A stretch of 64,000 nt of DNA from Malachius bipustulatus (lineage: Eukaryota > Arthropoda > Insecta > Coleoptera > Melyridae). The DNA lies in assembly GCA_910589415.1 (NCBI GenBank), contig OU342634.1:18721144-18785143 (forward strand). The letters are read 5' to 3'. This document shows, piece by piece, positions 53,972 to 64,000 of the stretch. The notes under the pieces are model-generated. The model searched no databases, was not told where the DNA came from, and saw only the letters and a program-made list of their open reading frames with translations. The first letter of the stretch is position 1, and the number at the start of each line of letters is the position of its first letter. The position numbers were made by a program, and so were the translations under genes.

Positions 53972-54710
53972 AACTTCTTAAAACAGCTGCTTGGAAGATG
54001 GAGGAAGCTGAATGACATTAGTGACAACAAAACGGCACGTGATAAAAAAAGATAAAAGTAAAAGCTACTTTGACGTAGAAGACAGAAATCCTAAAAGCCA
54101 CAGTCTCATCTAACCATTTGTGATCACTGCGCATGATTGAAACAACGTATTTTAATAATAGAAAAAATAGATCACAATAAAAATTATTAACAGAATTAAT
54201 TATAGGTAATAGACCTAATTCAACTTATTAACGCCACTTTTGTTGCCAGTTGCCACATTTATTATGCTTCACTGCTAGCGAACGTGGAAAAGAACGTGTT
54301 AACAAAATAAGCATGCAATTCATAAATTAGGTTACAAAATCTAAAGGAAAATATTAAACGTAAAACAGGCTGTTAATTACCTATGTACAATAAAAACAGC
54401 TGATTAGTTAACAGCCAATATTATAAAGGCTCATTAGGCTAACGAGCAGATTTCTGTGCTCGTTTTTGAAGATAATATCGACGTCAAGTGACATTTATTA
54501 ACATTTATTTTGTATACTTTCATGTCAAGAATAGATAAATTTAAAAAAATTCCACTTAGACTCGATACCTTCTTCAGAAATGGCCACAGAAATCTGCCCA
54601 TTAACTTAATGGGCCTTTATAATTAATACCCGCTGTTAGTGATTTTAAAATTAAAAGATCATACAAATATGGGCTCCCAAATGCTTCGTTTTAGAGATAC
54701 CTATACATAT
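53972..54710. other. Upstream region of ZNF143-like gene
   Basis: The 5' UTR and promoter of the minus-strand gene should lie here. I see a weak NRF1-like TGCGCATGAT near 54127 and no TATA box. The rest is unassigned. Confidence 0.4.
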
Positions 54711-56110
54711 AATAGGGTGTTAAATGCATAAAAAATTAAATTTAAATTTAAAGCTTAAATAAAAATTACTTTTTCTTGAAAATCTTAAGCATCCTTTACT
54801 CAATTTTGTTGTAATTTGGCAGTACTATTCGTAGTGTTAGGGGGCTAATTTATCCCAACGAAATTTAATTTATTATAAGTTGGTATCTTTACAAATAGGT
54901 ATTTTTGAAAAAAGAAATATGCACCACAGATTGTTTCGTAGTTTCTATATTTTCTGAAATAAGCAGCTAAAAATACAGCTTTTTTGTTTCTTGAATTTTT
55001 TAACTTGCTTCGTTTTTGAAATAAAAAATAAAATCCACATAATTATGCATATCTCTGGAGTCTGGACCACATTATATGGGCTACGTTAATGAAACATGGG
55101 GAAAAAATTCGTTTGTTTAGATGTTAAGAAATGTATTTCTCTTCGACCATTTATTAGTAATACGTTCTTTATACTGCCAATTTCAGTTAACAATGACGTA
55201 CAATTCCCCATGAGATGATGGAATGTTCATTCTCTCACCGCTTGCGATGAGGGAATGTTCTATAAGCCAATCACTGCTCGGCATTTTGACAACTGATTTT
55301 CGGAATTCAACTCTGTGACGTCAACCAGTTAAGATAACGCCACGGCTACCTATCGCCCAACCAACTATTGCAACGCTCTTGGCTTACATTATTGTGACTG
55401 TATATGTAAATTGTTGTGAATAAAGCTGAAATATCAATAATTTAGATGCGCGCAGTATATGCCCTTCAATCAACGCCAGCTGCCAGCGCACCTGACCTGA
55501 CCTGACAGACAGGCTAGATAACAGGCCAGGTTAGATAATATCTAATCATGAAAATATTTAAAAATATATAAAATGACTGGGTGGTGGTGTAATAAGAAAT
55601 GACCTCAGAGCTGCTCTCCGTTCCAGAATATATTTTATCGATAATTGAAATGACTGTTAAAGATGTTAAAGATAGTTAAAGATGACAACTCAAATATCAA
55701 GAAAATAAGTCTCTGAAAAGTTTTATTTATTTTTTTAACTAATTTTATTAAATTTTCTCAAAAGGTCGAAGAGAAAATGGCGTCTTCATCTAGAGAAGAA
55801 TAGCTATTATCCACTCAAGCGTTCCAACACTCGCCTAGTTGTTGTTCCAACAGAACAGAAAATTTTCCCCATGTTTATTGTGTGGTCCAGAGATATGCAA
55901 TTAAGTGTATTTTTTTTCAAAAACTAATCAAGATACGAAAAAAATTAAAGAGAATTTATAATTCAGAAAAATATAAAAATAATTATGAAAAAATCTGTGC
56001 CGTATATTTTTTGTCAAAAATATTTTTAGGTGCCGCTCGGGACACCACGCAGACTTATAAATTTAATTAAGTTAGAACTAAATTGGCCTACTAAATTAAC
56101 ACCCTGTATT
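54711..56110. mobile_element. Decayed palindromic element, 1.4 kb
   Basis: The ends are TAGGGTGTTAA at 54713 and TTAACACCCTGTA near 56106. Paired blocks within the arms include GCATATCTCTGGA with CCAGAGATATGC, AACATGGGGAAAA with TTTTCCCCATGTT and TTCTCTTCGACC with GGTCGAAGAGAA. Many indels separate them. The loop (about 55160-55757) has a TGACGTCA site but no ORF. It is the oldest-looking member of the cluster. Confidence 0.7.
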
Positions 56111-56185
56111 ATTGTGCTTTTATATTTTTTTTGTTTATTAATTATTACAGATTATACTCATGTGGCTTACGTACTTTTCTCTGAC

Positions 56186-57684
56186 TGTACAGGGTGGGAA
56201 AATTTGGATGTTTCTATAGGAGATCTCGGTAACTATAAGAGCTATGGAAAAATGAATGGCGCATTCTCGATTGCTTTTTTTGAGAGGAACTCAATGGTGA
56301 AAACCGAAACTCGCTATCTTCTTTTGTTTTCGAGCTATAATGAAAAGTACGATTTTTTACGATATCGATAAATGTCGATATCTTTCTTGGTTTTGAAGTT
56401 AGAGAAAAGATATTTGCACATTCTTCAGGCACTTTTTTGAGTAGAATGGAACGGCCTCAACAGATTTTGAATATCTTTTTTCATTTTTCCGTTATAACAT
56501 AAAGTTGTATTTTTTTAAATGGAACTCATAGTGGGCCATGAACTAATTAAATAGAGTTTTTTTTTCTCTTTGCAACGATATATAACATGTGCGTTAAAAA
56601 TTTATGAAAAGTTAATTTTTCAAAATAAACTTAATTTATCATGGTACCTTAGAAATTTGTTTCAACTATTTACCTAGTAGGCGTGAATGTCATTTAGAAA
56701 ATTGTGCGAAAACGCCTGTCAAAGCCAGTTTACGCAGTTTTTGAGTTATAAAGTGCTCGTTTCGCTTGCAAAATGGCAAATTTGGTTTATGAAAACTACG
56801 AAGAGTATGATATGTTAGAGTGCTTTATTCAAAGTAACAGCAATTCTGATATTGCATCCGAAACATACTTCAATCGTTATACACAGAGGAGACCAATCCA
56901 CAAATCTATTTTTGACAGGTTGAAGGCAAATATTATCAATCACGGGTCATTCAAGAAGCCTATGCCGAAAAACTATCATATTAGTGATGCCGAAGAAGCT
57001 GCCAAAAAGCTGTCACTATTTTGCATAAAGCAATCTAATATATAACATATAAAAAGTTTCATTGGTCATCAACTAAATTTTACTTTTTTCAAAGCGAAAC
57101 AGTCACTTTCTAACTCAAAAATATAAGAGAACTGGGCTTTGACAGGCGTCTTCATATACTATTCTAAATAAAATTCACGCCCACTATACGTGACAAGTCA
57201 AAATAAATAAAAAAAATCTCAGGTACCATGATAAATTCAATTTATTTTGAAAAATGTAACTTTTCATAAATTTTTAACACGCATGTTATATATCGTTGCA
57301 AAGAGAAAAAATCCTCTATTTAATTAGTTCATGGCCCACTATGACTTTCATTTAAAAAAATACAACTTTATGTTATAACGGAAAAATGAAAAAAGATATT
57401 CAAAATCTGTTGAGGCCGTTCCATTCTACTCAAAAAAGTGCCTGAAGAATGTGCAAATATCTTTTCTCTAACCTGAAAACCAAGAAAGATATCGACATTT
57501 ATCGATATCGTGAAAAATCGTACTTTTCATTATAGCTCGAAAACAAAAGAAGATAGCGAGTTCCGGTTTTCACCATTGAGTTCCTCTCAAAAAAAGCAAT
57601 CGAGAATGCGCCATTCATTTTTCCATAGCTCTTATAGTTACCGAGATCTCCTATAGAAACATCCAAATTTGCCCACCCTGTACA
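56186..57684. mobile_element. 1.5 kb palindromic element carrying an ORF in its loop
   Basis: Left arm 56186-56769 begins TGTACAGGGTGGGAAAATT and right arm 57091-57684 ends with AATTTGCCCACCCTGTACA. The arms pair over nearly 590 bp with moderate divergence. The loop, 56770-57090, is almost exactly occupied by the ORF 56773-57045. This is the only member of the family in the window with a convincing coding sequence. Confidence 0.88.
56773..57045 (+). CDS. Transposase-type helix-turn-helix domain protein (DUF4817-like), 90 aa
   Basis: The ATG sits in a good context (GCAAAATGG) just inside the left arm, and the frame closes shortly before the right arm begins. The sequence YENYEEYDMLECFIQSN, followed by SNSDIASETYFNRYTQRRPI and IFDRLKANIINHGSF, fits the DUF4817 pattern: YxxEEYxDML, a small-residue-rich second helix, RRxxHxxIFxRL and a terminal GSF. 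That domain is the N-terminal DNA-binding module of insect mariner-superfamily transposases. No catalytic DDE part follows; the protein ends 20-odd residues after GSF. I infer a DNA-binding fragment that could recognise the element ends, either a relic or a repressor-like product. The frame has no stop, which is notable next to the diverged arms. Confidence 0.6.
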   Translation: MANLVYENYEEYDMLECFIQSNSNSDIASETYFNRYTQRRPIHKSIFDRLKANIINHGSFKKPMPKNYHISDAEEAAKKLSLFCIKQSNI

Positions 57685-57808
57685 TAGTATGTACTTTTTC
57701 TACGGCTACAAATATTTAATAATTATGACAAAGTCGGAACTAAAACAAATAAATTAAGAAGTTTGTGCTTACATATATGTATATCTTCCTATCATGACTT
57801 TGTATGTT

Positions 57809-58365
57809 TACAGGGTGTTCTACAAGCTCTATGACAAACTTCGACAGATGGTAGGTTGCTTGATTTTAAACATATTTTTTTTAATAAACATGGGTCCGAT
57901 TCGTTTTTGTTTAGAAGTTACAAGCATTTAAAAAATCGTAATTTTTCAAGTTCAAGGCCCTGTAAAAGAAAAACGGTTCAAGATAGAGAAAAACGGCTTA
58001 CATGTCCCTATTTTAACTTTTCTGTACTATCCAATGATGTAGATGAAATGTTTATACAGGGTGATAAAAAATTTGAAAAAATCTGAGATTTCTCCACATT
58101 TAAAAAAATCAAAGAAAGTACAAATGCTTCTATACCATAGGATAGTCCATAAAAAGTTAAAATAGGGACATGTAAGCCGTTTTTCTCTATCTTGAACCGT
58201 TTTCCTTTTACAGGGCCTTGAACTTGAAAAATTACGATTTTTTAAATGCTTGTAACTTCTAAACAAAAGCGAATCGGACCCATGTTTATTAAAAAAAATA
58301 TGTTTAAAATCAAGCAACCTACCATCTGTCAAAGTTTGTCATAGAGCTTGTAGAACACCCTGTAT
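57809..58365. mobile_element. Palindromic element, 557 bp
   Basis: It begins TACAGGGTGTTCTACAAGCT and ends with the complement. Arms contain CAAGGCCCTGTAAAAG, paired with CTTTTACAGGGCCTTG at a symmetric inner position. The central part (GTTAAAATAGGGACATGTAA, ATACAGGGTGATAAAAAATT) is shared with 13662-14569. ORFs on both strands are mirror images of the same arm sequence. Confidence 0.88.
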
Positions 58366-58814
58366 ATTCCATATGGTACAGAAACATTTGTACTATAGTC
58401 CAATAAAGTCTAAAAAGTCATACGTATCGATTAAGAATACACATCCTTTTGATAGTTCGATTTATTTTGTTTCATATACGTGGTTTTTATAGTAACCGTC
58501 CAGTTTGTCTAAACACTCCATCCCGCATAAATAAGTATACGTCAACATTGGTCTTGAATGAGAATTAAATGCACAACACAGAGGATAGAATGTCATTACG
58601 TGAATAAATTTTATGTAGTTGTCAGTGGCTCTCAAACTGACGTAAGCGGTTCAATTCATTTTTTGAATGATTCCTTCAATAATTACGCTCGTTCACAACT
58701 TGACAATTAACTGTTTGACATTTTCTGGTGAAATTAAAAATATTAATTCGGACGGTTAGTGAGACGTCACATCTGACTTTTTAAAGTTAATCCTACTATA
58801 TCTTTGTTTTTTTA

Positions 58815-60036
58815 TTTAACGACGCTTTGAAAAATCTCAGATTTTTTATTACCCTGTATAAACATTTATTCATCTACATGAGACGATAGTACCTACCTAA
58901 AGTCTGTACACTGAGAGTTGTCTGTTGTGAGAACTAAGGATACATCATCTCGTTATGTTTCTTACTCCTTCTATTGCATTGCATAGTCAATCGAGTTAAA
59001 ATGGGACGTATTGTCAGAAATACGTTTGAATCGTCAGCAATTCTAAAAAGATGAGCGAGAGTGAGACGGAAGTATCGACTCGCGTCTTGATACGCTTAGA
59101 TTGATACGATATTACGATAAGATTGTCGTCGTTACTATCAGTAGTGTCAGTGTCAGCGGTAAATATATTTAATATACTTAAAAATAGGTTTGTCTTGTGA
59201 TTTGTGAAGTAGAAAAATCTACTTCCTTGCTTTGCCTGGGAAACGATTGAACTCCCTAGTACGTGGTCTTGTGGTAAAATTGCTGAAATATTTTACTTGC
59301 AAATAAGAAAACGGAGGTGTTATTCTTTCTTTTAAACGGCAACCAGCAGGTAGGTGACATGATATTTCTATCATGATGATAACAATAATTATTATGATTC
59401 TTATTTACTTGCATTATATAATATTTGTTACCAAAAAGTTGCAAGGCTCTACTTCGTCAATAACTTGTCGAAATAATATATTTCTGGGATATTCATTATT
59501 CCTCAACACACGCCACTGACAGGAACTGCGATACCACATCTGGTTCGACTTAGAAATAAGTGTACGATTCAAATCGAATTAAATGAAATTGTTTAGTCAG
59601 AATCAGTGTGGCATGACAACGGACAACTCTCAGTGTACAGAGAGTACATAAAAAGTTAAAATAGGGACATGTAAGTCGTTTTCCTCCATCTTTAAACGTT
59701 TTTGTTGTACACGGGGACCTTGAACTTCGAAAATTACGAGATTTTCACTTGTTTAACTCACAAACTACTTAATCTAAACTCCAACTGTGAAAACCTGTCT
59801 TATTTTTTCTTCTTGCATATGCAAATCTAAAAATTACAAAACAATAGGGCATTTCAATAAAAAAAGTGAACTTTGATATGTCACTCTCATATATGGGATC
59901 TCCTGTGTAATCCAAAATAATTTTAACTTATAGGCTCTATGACCCTGTATAAAATCCAGTTTCGAAATTTTTTAAATCGCACACGGTTCAGGCTACACAG
60001 ACCGAGGCGGTATTATTGGCGCCCCACCCTGTATAT
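58815..60036 (+). mobile_element. Partial TACAGGGTG-family copy interrupted by another element
   Basis: Sequence at 58825-58892 (AAATCTCAGATTTTTTATTACC and CCCTGTATAAACATTT) continues after a gap at 59648 with AAAAGTTAAAATAGGGACAT, which is the order found at 14115-14215. The right side runs to CACCCTGTATATA near 60030. It therefore represents the right half of an element like 13662-14569, split by the insert at 58903-59640. Confidence 0.6.
58903..59640. mobile_element. TIR element (CTGTACACTGAGAGTTGTC ends) inserted in older repeat
   Basis: CTGTACACTGAGAGTTGTC at 58903 is matched by its reverse complement ending at 59640. AGTAC occurs on both sides (58888-58892 and 59643-59647) and may be a target duplication with a few extra bases. 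The interior has no coding motif. A related end fragment occurs near 39786-39845. Confidence 0.6.
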
Positions 60037-60158
60037 AAATTTATTTTACTCTTGAAGACTATTTATACTCCCTCCGGCTCCGGCGACTTGGATGGAACTT
60101 CCCAGCCCAGGACATCTCGACAGTCACATAATCTTATGTTTATGTATACCTAGGTACG

Positions 60159-61164
60159 TATACAGGGTGCACCATGTATATCCTTCTCTATATTGCTATC
60201 TCCTAACGCTAACAGATACAGGGTCGGTTAAACAAATCTAAAGGAGCGCAATTTTGTGGCCATCTCGATTCCGTCGAGACATATAAGATATCTGTGACCG
60301 TTCCTGAAATATCCTGAAAAAACTGAAAAATCGAGATTTATTATTTTTGCCATATCTTTTTTATTATTGGAGATTAATGAATAATTTTTTGTGGACTTAC
60401 ATAATTCGGCAAGAGCTACCCATCTGACATTTCAAAAATTTTCAAAGCCGACTAGATCCCAGAATTTTCATAGTCATAACTTTCGTTTTTCTTATGGCCA
60501 CCATAGTGTTTTTTTTATGTTGTTCGGTATAAAAAAAAATCATAAAAACTAAAAATTGTTAAACTTCAAAAAATAAATAAAAAAATTTTTTATTCTTCTT
60601 TTTTCTTTACAAAAAAGACACATTTTTAGACCGAATTTCATAGATAAATTAAAAAACCATAAGGCAAGCACTATTTCGGCGTATTTTACAAATGTTGACA
60701 TTTTTCGACGATTTTTTATTAGGTTTTTCTTTGAAATATTAAGAATAAAAATTAATTTTTTTTTAAGTTTATTAATTTTTGGTTTCCATTATTTTTTTCA
60801 TATCGAACGACATAAAAAAATAATATGGCGGCTATAAGAAAAACAAAAGTTGACTGTGAAAACTCTGGATCTAGTAGGCCTTGAAAATTTTTGAAATGTC
60901 AGATGGATAATAGCTCTTAACGGCTTATGTAAGCCTACAAAAAATTATTTATTAATTTCCAATAATAAAAAAGATATGAGGAAAATAAGAAATCTCGATT
61001 TTTCAGGATATTTCAGGAACGGTCACAGATATCTTGCATGTCTTGACGAATTCGAGATGGCCACAAAACTGCGCATCTATTCTCTAATTTAACCGACCCT
61101 GTATCTCTTAGCGTTCAGGAGATAGCAATATAGAGAAAGATACATGGTGCATGCACCCTGTATA
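60159..61164. mobile_element. 1 kb palindrome, TACAGGGTGCACC family, copy 2
   Basis: This is nearly the same sequence as 41321-42320 over its whole length and in the same orientation, with scattered substitutions and small indels (for example a duplicated ATGC just before the right end). It begins TATACAGGGTGCACCATGTA. TA borders both ends. There is no coding content. Confidence 0.9.
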
Positions 61165-63935
61165 ATGTACATTTATAAATATCCGCCTTTAAAATCTTGT
61201 AGAAAAAATATAAAGTGAAGAACATAGAAGGGCTTACCTAAGTAATAAATAATATTAAATTCACTGAATCGCAGTAGGTACATATTATGTAACTTATTAA
61301 ATATAATGATATTTTAAACAGGTATAGTAATAGTAATACCAAATAAGCAAGCTCTAAAATCAAAGATATTTATTGAAATAATAAATTATTAAGCTCTTAA
61401 ACTGTTGTATTGTTTTTATTTCAACTAAGATGAAATAAACACCTAGACGTATGCAATTACCAATAAATAATGAGATATTAGCTTAAGACTTCCTTTCTAT
61501 ATCCTTTCCATGAATAATTCTCCACAACTTGCATAACAACAATGAATGAGTAATGTTCTTCTGTTCACCTATTGAAATCTGTAACACGCTTGTCTTTTGT
61601 GCATGTTGCAATTGCCATCATGACTTACTTGGGGAAACAGATTGAAGATGCAATATTATATTATGCTAGTTCATTGGCGTATCCATTACTATTTTTAAAT
61701 GTTGATATTTAAAAACAGGAAAGATTTTAAAAGAACCACACTTTTAATGGATAATACGCAATCGGCCACCAAGTCCTCGGCTGCTGCCCCAAGCCCCAAT
61801 CCATTTTCGCGCTGTGGTTCCCCGATGAAGGGTAGTTAGTTAGAATGGAATAGATCCACTATCACTAACTCTTATAGCACTGAGACTAACAATTAGTCCC
61901 CTTCACTTGTCTTCCACACACGACTCCTGAATGTATTGGAGTATTATTGTTGAAATTCAAGACTGCATGGTATATTGACAAGTTTTAATTTATCCCTCTT
62001 CGTGCCTCGATTTTTTTTTTTTTGTAAAGTAGGTAGGTATAGGTAATCAAAGTCGATTTGTATTCAAGGCCTAATCGAAATCAAGGGACAGCCTTTTGTC
62101 AATTTCCTCATTGGTATAATAGTTAAACAATAACGAATTACGATTTATTAAGTATTTGAATCGTATATATGCCCGCCATCCAGAAATGTATTTTATTTAC
62201 TTCTTGTCGTTGTTATGAAAATTCAAAAAATAATTATTAGTATTAGGTACCTACATCTTGTCTATATAGCAGGTAGCGCCACTGGCACCTATCTTAGTTT
62301 TATTATTAGGTACCTATCTAAAAGAAGATCCTAAGAAACGAATTTGCCGAAGAGTGAGCGCAGATTTTCCTATTAAGTATTGCACGTACCATCATCCGCG
62401 AAGTTGCGGTCGGATTTCTGTATTTGCAAATACCTGCTACTCATTCATTGACATACAAGGTCCTGCGTTGCAGTGCGGTTTAGTTTTCAACCGCGTTTTA
62501 TTTTTATATTTTTAAATAAATATGAGAAATTTAACAACATTTTTGGTTGATTAATTATTATTGAAAATTTAAAATATTTGGTTCGTTATTGTATAGTTGG
62601 TTAGTTTTGTTTCATATATAAGTAATTGATGCACATCTGAATAATAATGACGGTATGTATTGCTTATCTCAATTACAAGGGTTATTTTTAAATTTATTTA
62701 ATAATCTTGGGGAACTAAACAAACAAGGGACACCTAGATTTTTTTACTAAAACGAGGTATGGATAATCATATTAACTCGCCCCGAGACTTGCCCCTTGGT
62801 ATTTTTAGGTAATACAACCTTTTCAAACGACTTTTCTTTAAAAAAAGTCAAAAATAAATGAGATAACAGTCTTTCAATATTTTTCAAATTTCAATACATT
62901 TCAATAAACAATAAAAAAAAAATTCCAATACCTAAGGTTATATGTATGTATAGGGAACAAAACCAAAATAACTCAAAATAAATTAATGAAAATAAATATA
63001 AAAATATAAAATAAAGTGAAAATAAATTAAAATAACTCAAGTAATGTCGGTAAAAGTTAAAGGAAAAAAACCTAGAGGAAGCTAAATGAAAGAAACTAGA
63101 GAAACTAGAAAGAAAATTAGAAAAAAAGCTAGAAAACTCAAATCCACTAATAAAACCGTTGCGCTCGAAATATTTTTTTTTCGTTACTTTCGTTTATTTC
63201 CTGTTATTTTGTTGGTTTTGTTTCCTAAGTTAACCTTTTGTATTGGAATTGTTTTTTGATTGTTTCTTGCAATCTTGCTCGTTTATTTTTGACTTTTTTA
63301 AAGAGAAGTTTTTTGAAAAAGTTGTATGCCTTGATGAGTTCTATACACAGGCAAAAAAGAAGTATCACCTTCAAAAATACCTTCTATAATTTTAAAAACA
63401 CATATAAATATTATTGAATTATTTCATAAGAGTTGTAAAAATAAAATTAAGCACAAATGTGTAATTCTCTGTGAGCACATAATCAACTATTATTAGGATA
63501 GGTACCTACGACTTATCGTATGTTACTTTATATACCATATAGACTGTCCCAAAAGATAGGCGACGATATTGTAGTATGTAGAAGAGCAACTATAATTACG
63601 AATGAATAATTAAATGCTAATTAGGTGCCAGTGCCAAGCAATAAAAAAAAAAGCAATGCTCATAAAAAAATGCTCACATAGGTACTTTTACAAAAAAAAA
63701 ACCATTGATCTGTCTGTCAACAAATAAGTCAGCATAGCACTTTCAGAATAAAATTTAATTTTCGGAATCCAGTAAACCTATTAAATGCTAAATTAAGCTA
63801 AAAATAATAAAAAAATTAAAATAAAACATAAGTTTAAAATACAATAAGTCCATAATTAGATTCTAAGTAAGCGCTAATTAAGTTCCATATATTGTGAAAT
63901 TAAATTATCATAAAGCATAATTTTCGAAATCCAGC
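61165..63935. other. Gene-poor right edge
   Basis: A less AT-rich patch near 62330-62500 contains the perfect palindrome TATTTGCAAATA (octamer-like) and could be a promoter. No coding exon follows convincingly. The remainder is low-complexity A-rich sequence. Confidence 0.4.
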
Positions 63936-63976
63936 ATGGACAAAATTAAAGGCTTATTAAAAGAAAAGCTATTCAA
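63936..63976 (+). CDS. Candidate short first coding exon at window edge
   Basis: After an acceptor-like TTCGAAATCCAG, an ATG opens MDKIKGLLKEKLF and reaches a strong donor, AAGTAAGT, at 63976/63977. Without splicing the frame ends one codon later. The peptide is amphipathic and I do not recognise it. Any further exons would lie beyond the window. Confidence 0.25.
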
Positions 63977-64000
63977 GTAAGTTTTTAAATTTGTGATTTT

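Noticed and set aside
57856..58332. Two overlapping ORFs on opposite strands with the same peptide (DFKHIFFNKHGSDS)
   Set aside because: They are the two complementary arms of one palindrome read on each strand, so they do not represent two genes. No domain is visible.

Overview
The window looks like a piece of an AT-rich insect nuclear genome. It has short exons with GT-AG introns, some of only about 50-60 nt, many TAGGTACCTACC-type microsatellite stretches, and a heavy load of inverted-repeat DNA elements. I cannot fix the insect order from the sequence alone. There is no sign of bacterial or viral gene organisation.

Four multi-exon genes can be assembled by hand from conserved domains and splice phases. 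(1) TTC17, a tetratricopeptide protein, lies on the minus strand at 36552-25336 with 12 coding exons and 1149 aa. (2) A cytosolic-type ferritin heavy chain is on the plus strand at 40176-44558 with 3 exons and 173 aa. (3) A divergent second ferritin is on the minus strand at 47705-45881 with 4 exons and 281 aa; it has a long N-terminal extension and lies tail-to-tail with the first. (4) A seven-finger C2H2 protein of the ZNF143/ZNF76 (Staf) family is on the minus strand at 53971-48615 with 7 coding exons and 378 aa. In every model the exon lengths and phases add up to an open frame. Both outer ends are gene-poor. A GC-rich promoter-like island with a possible first coding exon sits near 1.74-2.06 kb, and another possible short coding exon touches the right edge.

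The rest is mostly repeats. The dominant class is long palindromes of roughly 0.4-1.5 kb whose ends read TACAGGGTG...CACCCTGTA, usually next to TA. They sit at 6.3, 13.7, 41.3, 50.6, 52.5, 54.7, 56.2, 57.8 and 60.2 kb, with a related one ending TACCGTGTGTCC at 21.2 kb. Three lie inside introns of the ferritin and ZNF143 genes. The most striking one, at 56.2-57.7 kb, carries a 90-codon ORF that fills its loop and resembles the helix-turn-helix (DUF4817-like) domain of mariner-superfamily transposases. A broken DDE transposase of what appears to be the same kind lies near 18.5-18.9 kb. Intron 5 of TTC17 holds a 3.1 kb TG...CA insertion flanked by CTAG, consistent with a solo LTR, and next to it a 485 bp pogo/Tigger-like MITE. 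Other items are a LINE reverse-transcriptase relic, two tRNA-like relics, perfect short palindromes, and a strongly conserved 100 bp direct repeat near 19.8 and 22.3 kb.

Functionally, the two ferritins point to iron storage, TTC17 to actin/ciliary or secretory-pathway roles known from vertebrates, and the Staf-type factor to snRNA and housekeeping promoter activation. Nothing suggests that these neighbours form one pathway. The most unusual biology is the palindromic element family and its loop-encoded DNA-binding domain.
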